The notes under the pieces: model-generated
Databases searched by the model: none
What the model was told of the DNA's origin: nothing
Seen by the model: only the letters and a program-made list of their open reading frames with translations
Translations under genes and position numbers: made by a program
Source of the DNA: Treponema sp.
Lineage (GTDB): Bacteria > Spirochaetota > Spirochaetia > Treponematales > Breznakiellaceae
Direction of reading: 5' to 3'
Assembly (NCBI GenBank): GCA_031259515.1
Contig: JAIRLK010000136.1
Location: forward strand, 1-5,128
Length of the DNA stretch: 5,128 bases
Part shown: piece after piece, positions 1 through 4,962 of the stretch
Position numbering within the stretch: position 1 is the stretch's first letter
Layout of the letters: each line of letters starts with the position of its first letter

Positions 1-1509
1 TTGGACCCCTTCCTGATCAAAGCTGTTGAGGTTCCATACAAAGCCCTGGAACATGACCTTGTTCTCAAAGTGGGCCAGGAGCGCCCCCAGGGCCGCAGGG
101 GTAAGCCGCTTGCCGTAAATGAGGCTTGAAGGCCGTCCGCCGGGGAATTCTTTGGTCTTGTCCCCATCTGAAGCCTGTCCTGGGGCATACCCCTTGGCAA
201 AGGCCACGATCTGGGCGGCGAGATTGGCCTTGAGTTTGGTCTGGCTTGTCGAGCCGTCCACCTCCACATCGTCCCCCCGCTGGCTTTCTGCGAATCCCAC
301 GAACTGAAGGGGCACGGGGTCCGTACCCTGGTGGAGCAGTTGGTAGAAGGAGTGCTGGCCGTTGGTTCCCGGCTCGCCGAAGACCACCGGACCGGTGGAA
401 TACGGGAGGGGGCTGCCGTCCCGGTTGACCCGCTTGCCGTTGGATTCCATATCAAGCTGCTGGAGATGGGCAGGGAACCGGGATAGGGCCTGACTGTAGG
501 GCAGGATGGCCGTATAGGGATACCCAAGGAAGTTCCGCTCCCACACGCCGATAAGGGCATCCAGCAGAGCGGCGTTGGCGGAAAGGTCTGGTTTTAGGGC
601 CAGGGCATCCGCTTCGTGGGCGCCCGCAAGGAGTTCTTTGAAGACTTCGGGACCAAAGGCCAGGGAGAGGACCACGCCGCCTACCGCAGAAGTGGAAGAA
701 TAACGGCCGCCTATGAAGTCGTCAATATAGAAGGAGTCGAGATAGTCCGGATTATGGGCCAGGGGGCTGGTCTCACTGGTAACAGCCGCCATGTGTTTGC
801 GGGGATCGAGGCCCGCCTTCTTCAGTTTATCCTTGACGAAGAGTTCGTTTGCCAGGGTTTCTTGGGTAACACCGCTTTTGGAGACCAGGACAAACAGCGT
901 CTCATCCAGGGGAACCGAGGCCGTTACCAGGGAGGCGTCATCGGGGTCTACGTTAGAGATGAAGGCCGCCCGGAGCCGACGCTTCCCTTCTTTGGCGGCC
1001 CAGTTCTCCAGGGCCAGACAGAGGGCCCGGGGTCCCAGGTCGGAACCTCCTATGCCTATCTGCACCACTGTGGAAAACGTTTTGTCCCCAGAAGGGCGGA
1101 TTTTCCCTGAGCGGACCGCCTCGGCAAAGGCGGAAAACCGGTCCAGTTCTTCCTGATAAAAAGCGCCCAAGTCCCTGCCTTCACAGATCACCTGCCTGCC
1201 GAGTTGTCCCCGCAAGAGGTGATGCAGGACCCGCCGTTTTTCCCCCGTATTAATGATTTCCCCATCCAGAAGGGCCTGGTACTTGGCGATAAGCTCCTGC
1301 TCTTCGGCCAGGGCGCTTAGGGCGTCCAGAACCTCCTGGTCTACCCGCTTGGCCGCCCAGGAATATGAGAGACCCCCTGCCATAGGAACCAGGCTATTTT
1401 TAATCCGCGAGGCAGTCAAAAGAGCGGTAAAATCAAACCCTCCCGCCGCCTGAACTAAACCCGAAAGTTTTTTATACGCCGCTGTTTTATCAAAATCAAC
1501 AAATCTCAT
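1..1509 (-). CDS. pgi: Glucose-6-phosphate isomerase, C-terminus cut by window edge
   Basis: Interconverts glucose-6-phosphate and fructose-6-phosphate in the cytoplasm (glycolysis and gluconeogenesis). The minus frame opens at ATG 1509 and runs 503 codons without a stop to base 1. Visible family motifs are IGIGGSDLG (residues 151-159), the phosphate-binding loop SKSGVTQET (210-218), family signature 1 as DDFIGGRYSSTSAVGG with R269, MESNGKR, and GEPGTNGQH with the catalytic glutamate E379. The start of signature 2 (FVWNLNSFDQEGV) lies at the very end, so only about 30-40 residues, including the active-site lysine, should lie outside. The ATG has a GGGAG ribosome site about 10 bases upstream, and MRFVDFDK is a sensible N-terminus. 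The usual HH-K-L segment after the catalytic glutamate reads TSQTKLKANLAAQ, so the expected histidine is not seen. Family assignment is essentially certain. argR lies upstream on the same strand, 159 bp away; no convincing promoter was seen between them. Confidence 0.97.
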   Translation of the reverse strand, partial: MRFVDFDKTAAYKKLSGLVQAAGGFDFTALLTASRIKNSLVPMAGGLSYSWAAKRVDQEVLDALSALAEEQELIAKYQALLDGEIINTGEKRRVLHHLLRGQLGRQVICEGRDLGAFYQEELDRFSAFAEAVRSGKIRPSGDKTFSTVVQIGIGGSDLGPRALCLALENWAAKEGKRRLRAAFISNVDPDDASLVTASVPLDETLFVLVSKSGVTQETLANELFVKDKLKKAGLDPRKHMAAVTSETSPLAHNPDYLDSFYIDDFIGGRYSSTSAVGGVVLSLAFGPEVFKELLAGAHEADALALKPDLSANAALLDALIGVWERNFLGYPYTAILPYSQALSRFPAHLQQLDMESNGKRVNRDGSPLPYSTGPVVFGEPGTNGQHSFYQLLHQGTDPVPLQFVGFAESQRGDDVEVDGSTSQTKLKANLAAQIVAFAKGYAPGQASDGDKTKEFPGGRPSSLIYGKRLTPAALGALLAHFENKVMFQGFVWNLNSFDQEGVQ

Positions 1510-1545
1510 CTTTAAAGTTCTCCCACCTGTTATCCTGTTTTTTTA

Positions 1546-1619
1546 AGAACCTGCAAGGTATAAATATGCAATAAATTGCATATTTATACTATATTTATGC
1601 GCGAAGCGCGACAGGCTCT
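1546..1619. repeat. 74-bp palindromic repeat, copy A (MITE-like)
   Basis: Outer inverted ends AGAACCTG (1546-1553) and CAGGCTCT (1612-1619) pair with one mismatch. Inside lie a perfect 15-bp stem with an AA loop (1558-1572 with 1575-1589) and a short TGCGC-GAA-GCGCG hairpin (1598-1610). The unit recurs at 2362-2434 in the same orientation, with five substitutions and one single-base gap (about 92% identity). TA dinucleotides sit at or next to both ends. It has no coding capacity. It could be a miniature transposable element or another dispersed palindromic repeat. It sits between argR and pgi. Confidence 0.85.
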
Positions 1620-1622
1620 AAG

Positions 1623-1642
1623 AAAACCCGTCTCCTGCCGGG
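1623..1642 (-). terminator. Possible weak terminator after argR
   Basis: Read on the minus strand, CCCG and CGGG (1639-1642 and 1627-1630) form a 4-bp stem with an 8-base loop, followed at once by TTTTC. It lies 27 bp past the argR stop codon. The stem is short, so this is a weak candidate. The neighbouring repeat could equally act as the 3' structure of the argR transcript. Confidence 0.25.
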
Positions 1643-1668
1643 ACCGCATCTTGGAGGTTCACCCGGGA

Positions 1669-2142
1669 TTAATCTTCAAGTTCCGGAATCATTTCTCTCA
1701 TCCGGTTTATAAAATCCTCCCCGGTAAATCCTTCCCTAAGGCATACAAAAACCGTGTTATCCCGGCCGGCAATCGTTCCCAGTACATCGTCCAGGCCCAG
1801 ATTATCCACCGCTAGGGCCACCAAATCGGCATACCCGGAATAGGTTTTGATTACCACGATGTTTCCGGACCACTCTATGGAAACATACCCCCGCAGGAAA
1901 TCGTGGGCATAGGTACGTTCGGATTCTTCCCGTTCTTCATCCCCGGGAAGCGAGTATACGTATCCATTATGGCCGTCTGAAATTTTCCCCACTTTAAGGA
2001 GCTTCAGATCCCGGGATAAGGTAGCCTGGGTTACGACAAACCCTTCTTTCTGAAGATGTCCCAGAAGAACTTCTTGAGATTCAATACGATACGTTCTTAT
2101 GAATTTACGGACCGCTTTTAACCGGACTAGTCGCTCTTTCAA
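1669..2142 (-). CDS. argR: Arginine repressor ArgR
   Basis: Arginine-responsive repressor of the ArgR/AhrC family, which normally works as a hexamer on ARG boxes to control arginine synthesis and breakdown. The 157 residues match family length (about 150). The N-terminal winged helix-turn-helix covers roughly residues 1-66, with the recognition segment TQATLSRDLKLLK (38-50) and YVYSLP closing the domain. After a charged linker (about 67-78), the C-terminal oligomerisation and arginine-binding domain contains GTIAGRDNTVFV (122-133). The family norm there is GTIAGDDT, so this protein has an arginine and one extra residue in the ligand loop. The start is TTG at 2142, preceded by GGGGTG four bases upstream; the N-terminus MKERLVRLKAVRKFI fits the family. 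It is transcribed away from fapA. A promoter and an ARG-box core lie directly upstream, so autoregulation is likely. The family call is firm; ligand response is inferred. Confidence 0.96.
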   Translation of the reverse strand: MKERLVRLKAVRKFIRTYRIESQEVLLGHLQKEGFVVTQATLSRDLKLLKVGKISDGHNGYVYSLPGDEEREESERTYAHDFLRGYVSIEWSGNIVVIKTYSGYADLVALAVDNLGLDDVLGTIAGRDNTVFVCLREGFTGEDFINRMREMIPELED

Positions 2143-2152
2143 CCAACACCCC

Positions 2153-2164
2153 GAATAATTATTC
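2153..2164. promoter_or_regulatory. ARG-box-like operator of argR
   Basis: The perfect 12-bp palindrome GAATAATTATTC matches the core GAAT-WWWW-ATTC of the classical ARG box (TGAATWWWWATTCA). The outermost T and A are not conserved (C and T here). It lies 10 bases upstream of the argR TTG and just downstream of the transcription start predicted from the argR promoter, where bound ArgR would block transcription. Only one box is seen; operators often carry two. Confidence 0.65.
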
Positions 2165-2177
2165 TTGACTAAGCTTA

Positions 2178-2206
2178 ATTATACATACTAAAGAGATTTT
2201 TTACAA
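2178..2206 (-). promoter_or_regulatory. sigma70-type promoter of argR
   Basis: On the minus strand, TTGTAA (2206-2201) is followed after exactly 17 bases by a perfect TATAAT (2183-2178). Transcription would start near 2171, giving a leader of about 29 bases that includes the ARG-box core and the GGGGTG ribosome site. The inverted repeat TTACA-AG-TGTAA (2201-2212) overlaps the -35 box. Confidence 0.7.
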
Positions 2207-2247
2207 GTGTAAGACACACCGTAATTTAACATTTCATTTGTAATAGC

Positions 2248-2279
2248 GGTTTTCCCAAAACTGAAGTTTTGGGAAAACC
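2248..2279. repeat. 14-bp-stem perfect hairpin in the argR-fapA spacer
   Basis: GGTTTTCCCAAAAC, loop TGAA, then its exact complement. No T-tract follows on either strand, so it is not a standard intrinsic terminator, and no gene ends here. On the minus strand a GGAGG site and a GTG precede it, but that frame stops after about 14 codons. It may be a copy of a dispersed palindromic repeat; only one copy is present in this window. Confidence 0.75.
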
Positions 2280-2285
2280 ACGTTA

Positions 2286-2325
2286 CCTCCGGGGGGGCTG
2301 CGGGGCAACGGAGAACCGCAGGGCC
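2286..2325. other. GC-rich segment with two interleaved stems
   Basis: CTCCG (2287-2291) can pair with CGGAG (2309-2313), and CTGCGG (2298-2303) with CCGCAG (2316-2321). The arms interleave, so they form either a pseudoknot or two exclusive hairpins. A run of seven G (2291-2297) sits in the middle. It matches no RNA family I recognise. It is much more GC-rich than the bases on either side and directly follows the hairpin at 2248-2279. Confidence 0.3.
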
Positions 2326-2361
2326 GAAGCAAGTACGATCCTTCCCCCGCTTTAACGTGTT

Positions 2362-2434
2362 AGAGCCTGCAAGGTATAAACATGCAATAAATTGCATGTC
2401 TATACTATTTTATGCGCGAAGCGCAACAGGCTCT
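2362..2434. repeat. 73-bp palindromic repeat, copy B (MITE-like)
   Basis: Same unit and orientation as 1546-1619. The outer ends AGAGCCTG and CAGGCTCT are perfectly complementary here. The long stem is 2374-2388 with 2391-2405, and the GCGC-GAA-GCGC hairpin is at 2413-2425. Relative to copy A, one T:A pair of the long stem is C:G (2381 with 2398), keeping the pairing; one other pair becomes A/C (2379 with 2400). It ends 91 bp before the fapA start codon. Confidence 0.85.
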
Positions 2435-2479
2435 TAACGGTTGTTTTGGAACAGTCCCGAATATCAAAAAATTGCCTAT

Positions 2480-2506
2480 TGTGTTCGTGGTGAGTTCTGC
2501 CGATAC
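2480..2506 (+). promoter_or_regulatory. Possible sigma28-like promoter before fapA
   Basis: GCCGATAC (2499-2506) matches 7 of 8 bases of the flagellar sigma28 -10 element GCCGATAA. The expected -35 element (TAAAGTTT about 11 bases upstream) is poorly matched. Transcription would start around 2513, leaving the ribosome site at the very 5' end of the mRNA, which counts against it. No good sigma70 promoter was found between 2435 and 2525. Confidence 0.25.
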
Positions 2507-2511
2507 TTAAT

Positions 2512-2519
2512 AGGGGAGG
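2512..2519 (+). promoter_or_regulatory. Strong ribosome binding site fixing the fapA TTG start
   Basis: AGGGGAGG ends 6 bases before TTG 2526. No in-frame ATG lies nearby; the first internal ATG (2622) has no comparable site and would remove the N-terminal segment. This decides the TTG start. Confidence 0.8.
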
Positions 2520-2525
2520 TCTCTT

Positions 2526-4019
2526 TTGGGGATACTGTTTATAGGATTGTCTGGAAATCAAAAGGAAATCGCGCTGGGGCCGGATACGGGGGGTTTTACC
2601 AATTTCATTGTTTCCGTAGCGATGCCGGAAAACAAGGAGGATGGATATATGGCCGTTACCTTTCCCGAGGGGGACATTGAAGCCCGGGCCGATTTTTTTC
2701 CTCCCCGTGGGAAGGGATCGCCGATTTCAGACGAATATATCTCCGCGCTTCTGGCAAAGCTCAATATAGTCCATGGGATACAATGGGAAGCCATCAGAGA
2801 AGCTGTAACCGCCTGTATCCTCAACAAGCGAGTAGTTAAAGATGTTCTTATTGCCCGGGGGGATCCTCCGGTAAACGAAGTGAACGAGTATTTCGAGCGG
2901 AATCCCAATCTTGTGGCATCCTATCTGCCGCCGGATGGACAGGATCAGGATCATCCCCGGAATGCCCGGGTGGATTACCGGGAATACTCTCCCTTCATCA
3001 TCGTCAAGCATAACCAGGCGCTGGCAAAATTCCATCCCCGGAAAGTAGGCCAGGACGGAAGGAATATTCATGGTGCGGCAGTCCCCTACAAGTCCATCAA
3101 GATAGACGGAGTCGAGGGGGGCGAAAACACCCGGTTCGACGGGCAATTTCTTGTCGCCGAAATCAATGGGCAGCTTGTGGAAGTCAACAAGGTGATGAAC
3201 GTCCGGGATTCCCTGGTCATCAGGGGGGCCGTGGGGTACGCCACGGGAAACATCGTGTTCCCCGGAGACGTGATCATCCACGGCCCGGTTTCCGATGGAT
3301 TCACGATCTATTCCGGAGGATCCGTAACCATCAAGCAGACCTTCGACGTTACGGATGTGATCACCAAGGCGGACCTCAATGTAGCGGGCGGCATTATAGG
3401 CCGGGGCCGGGCGCTTGTGAAGGTCGGAGGAAACCTCAAGACCAGATTTATCGATAACTGCCGGGTAGCCTGCCGGAAATCTATAATCGTTGACAAGGAG
3501 ATCCTCAATTCCAAGATATTCACCATGAATACCCTGGAAATGGGGGACAAAAGTATCATCCTGGGAAGCGAAGTTTACGCCATCCACGGGATTAGGGCGG
3601 GGAGCATAGGCAGAAAATCCGGCAAATCTTCCCAGATACACTGTGGCGTTGACTTTACCCTTCAACAGGAACAGGAGAAATGCAACACCCGGTTGCGTAT
3701 GCTGACGGCCAAACTGAAAAAACTCCGGGAACTCATGGACGCGCTCCCGGCGGGAGGGAAAAGCCCGGAACGCCGGATAAAAATGGAGCAGCTCAAAAAC
3801 CGCCTGGAAGAAGAGCGTGAAAAGACCTCCCGGCGCATTTCCGGCCTTATGGACACGGTTATGAGTGACGAAAACGCCGTAATAGAAGTAAGCGGCGAAA
3901 TAGCTCCGGGAACCCTCATAGAGATATGCCAGATCGCCCTCTTTGTTACCGAACCGCTCAAAAGAGTCAGAATCTACCTGGATAAGCGCCAGGGTAAACT
4001 GGTCAGCAAGGGCCTGTAG
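2526..4019 (+). CDS. fapA: FapA family (DUF342) protein
   Basis: A 497-residue member of the FapA/DUF342 family, named for flagellar assembly protein A of Vibrio; its biochemical role in other bacteria is poorly known. Residues about 41-150 form the N-terminal FapA region. Residues about 180-375 are the glycine- and valine-rich repeating part expected to fold as a beta-solenoid, with family-typical stretches PGDVIIHGPVSDGFTIYSGG (246-265) and VAGGIIGRGRALVKVGGN (286-303). Residues about 377-447 are rich in Lys, Glu, Leu and Arg and look like a coiled coil, and a short hydrophobic beta-rich tail follows (451-497). There is no signal peptide or membrane segment, so it is probably cytoplasmic. 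The start is TTG behind AGGGGAGG. It is divergent from argR, and the downstream phosphoesterase is probably co-transcribed. A flagellar link rests on the family name and a possible sigma28-like site only. A long antisense frame overlaps it but lacks any start signal. Confidence 0.9.
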   Translation: MGILFIGLSGNQKEIALGPDTGGFTNFIVSVAMPENKEDGYMAVTFPEGDIEARADFFPPRGKGSPISDEYISALLAKLNIVHGIQWEAIREAVTACILNKRVVKDVLIARGDPPVNEVNEYFERNPNLVASYLPPDGQDQDHPRNARVDYREYSPFIIVKHNQALAKFHPRKVGQDGRNIHGAAVPYKSIKIDGVEGGENTRFDGQFLVAEINGQLVEVNKVMNVRDSLVIRGAVGYATGNIVFPGDVIIHGPVSDGFTIYSGGSVTIKQTFDVTDVITKADLNVAGGIIGRGRALVKVGGNLKTRFIDNCRVACRKSIIVDKEILNSKIFTMNTLEMGDKSIILGSEVYAIHGIRAGSIGRKSGKSSQIHCGVDFTLQQEQEKCNTRLRMLTAKLKKLRELMDALPAGGKSPERRIKMEQLKNRLEEEREKTSRRISGLMDTVMSDENAVIEVSGEIAPGTLIEICQIALFVTEPLKRVRIYLDKRQGKLVSKGL

Positions 4020-4074
4020 GCGGCGGTTTAATTCCTGTACCCGCTCCAGTAATTCCAAATTTTAAAGGAAGATT

Positions 4075-4743
4075 ATGATGAGGCTGGCCATAGGCGATGT
4101 TCATGGACGGGATTTCTGGAAACACTACATCGACGAGGATTTTACGGAATTCTATTTTACGGGGGATTATTTTGACAGCTTTGATCTGCCCTTCCTCATG
4201 CAATACCAGAACTTTAAGGAAATCTGCAAAAGGGCCGGGGAAGACACGCGAATAAAACTCTGCCTGGGGAACCATGATTATCACTACCTAGGAAAGGTTA
4301 CCGGTCAGCAGTATTCAGGCTATCAGCCAGAGCATTATTACGAAATCCGTCACATTCTGGAACAAAACATGGATCTTCTCAAGGTCGTGTATGTTACGGC
4401 GGATAATTACCTCATTTCACACGCCGGGGTTTCGGCATGGTTTATGAAGCGGATGAAAAAAGCCGGATATACTACCATTGAAGATATCAATACGGCGTTC
4501 GCCGAAGACCGCAGCATCTTAACCTTTAATGGCCATAACCCTTTCGGGGACGACATCACGCAAAGTCCTATCTGGATCAGGCCGGCTTCCCTGGAAAAAC
4601 AGCCCGCCTCCGGGTACAGGCAGATCGTCGGGCATACCCCCACAGGCGGCATCAAAACGGTAACCCTCCCGGATAAGCGGCGAAAGACTATAACCATCAC
4701 CTATATTGATACCTGCGATAGGGAATCAATTTACCGCTTCTAA
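4075..4743 (+). CDS. Calcineurin-like metallophosphoesterase
   Basis: A 222-residue stand-alone phosphatase of the PPP/calcineurin-like fold, expected to use two metal ions. All core motifs appear in order: GDVHG (residues 7-11, D8 and H10), GDYFD (30-34), GNHD (65-68), SHAG (115-118) and GHTP (186-189), with IDT near the end. The Arg usual after the second motif in Ser/Thr phosphatases (GDxVDR) is Ser here, and GNHE is GNHD. So it is nearer the diverse bacterial and phage phosphoesterases, and the substrate cannot be named (protein, nucleotide or dinucleoside polyphosphate are all possible). There is no signal peptide. Two adjacent ATG codons (4075 and 4078) follow AAAGGAAG; spacing of GGAAG to the second (6 bases) is better than to the first (3). 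It lies 55 bp after fapA on the same strand with no terminator between, so an operon is likely. No clear terminator follows it. Confidence 0.9.
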   Translation: MMRLAIGDVHGRDFWKHYIDEDFTEFYFTGDYFDSFDLPFLMQYQNFKEICKRAGEDTRIKLCLGNHDYHYLGKVTGQQYSGYQPEHYYEIRHILEQNMDLLKVVYVTADNYLISHAGVSAWFMKRMKKAGYTTIEDINTAFAEDRSILTFNGHNPFGDDITQSPIWIRPASLEKQPASGYRQIVGHTPTGGIKTVTLPDKRRKTITITYIDTCDRESIYRF

Positions 4744-4860
4744 ATTACTTGAGAGTCGCAAGTTCTTGAGATAAAAAGATGAACCAGCAGAAAAACCTCA
4801 CGGCTTGCGTTACGATGAAATCAACAAACAACATCGGACGGCAAAGAGGGAGGTCTTTCC
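4744..4860. other. Spacer with no recognisable gene
   Basis: There is no gene or convincing terminator after the phosphoesterase. A small self-complementary CAAGTTCTTG (4759-4768) and short direct repeats of CTTGAG are present. A 50-codon frame from ATG 4779 overlaps the better-supported frame at 4861 and is not called. If the stub at 4861 is a transposase remnant, this stretch may be the left end of the insertion, but no terminal inverted repeat could be identified. Confidence 0.4.
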
Positions 4861-4962
4861 TTGTTCCAGTTCATCAACAACATTTTAGAACATTTTTTGC
4901 CTTGTTTCAACAGGACTGCGGCTTGGTATAATTTCTCACTGCTGTCCGGTTTAAGTAGATAA
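4861..4962 (+). pseudogene. Possible N-terminal stub of a transposase
   Basis: A 33-codon frame starts at TTG 4861 and ends at TAA 4960-4962. A textbook GGGAGG (4848-4853) lies 7 bases before the TTG. The peptide begins FQFINNILEHFLPCFNRTAA and continues WYNFSLLSGLSR. This resembles, from memory, the N-terminus of certain DDE transposases whose first 30 residues read like PCFSRTAAFxWF followed by a hydrophobic segment. Full-length members run several hundred residues, so this would be a remnant broken just after its first motif. No catalytic residues are present. It could also be an unrelated small protein. The same frame reopens after the stop to the window end. Confidence 0.35.

Noticed and set aside
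616..1156. Plus-strand frames of 164 and 121 codons opposite pgi
   Set aside because: These are shadows of the pgi reading frame; the minus strand is unambiguous glucose-6-phosphate isomerase.
1525..1560. pgi promoter from TTGCAG and GATAAC at the repeat edge (minus strand)
   Set aside because: Both hexamers match poorly and the start site would fall on the ribosome binding site.
2246..2290. Short minus-strand frame: GGAGG, GTG, then about 14 codons through the hairpin
   Set aside because: It is too short, and its codons are dictated by the palindrome; the GGAGG is part of a G/C-rich stem.
2188..2397. 69-codon minus frame in the argR-fapA spacer
   Set aside because: It is built from the palindromic repeat, the GC-rich stems and the hairpin, overlaps the argR promoter, and shows no protein-like features.
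1546..2434. CRISPR-like array or phage attachment sites
   Set aside because: There are only two copies, separated by a full gene, and no regular spacers, cas genes or integrase are present.
2727..4058. 443-codon antisense frame over fapA and its downstream spacer
   Set aside because: It mirrors fapA codon usage, starts at a TTG without a ribosome site, and has no recognisable domain, while the plus frame is a clear FapA-family protein.
4779..4931. 50-codon plus frame starting at ATG 4779
   Set aside because: It has no ribosome site and overlaps the 4861 frame, which has a strong ribosome site and a more protein-like product.
4902..4932. Extended -10 sequence TTGGTATAAT on the plus strand
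   Set aside because: It lies within the codons of the transposase-like stub, has no good -35 at proper spacing and no gene clearly downstream.
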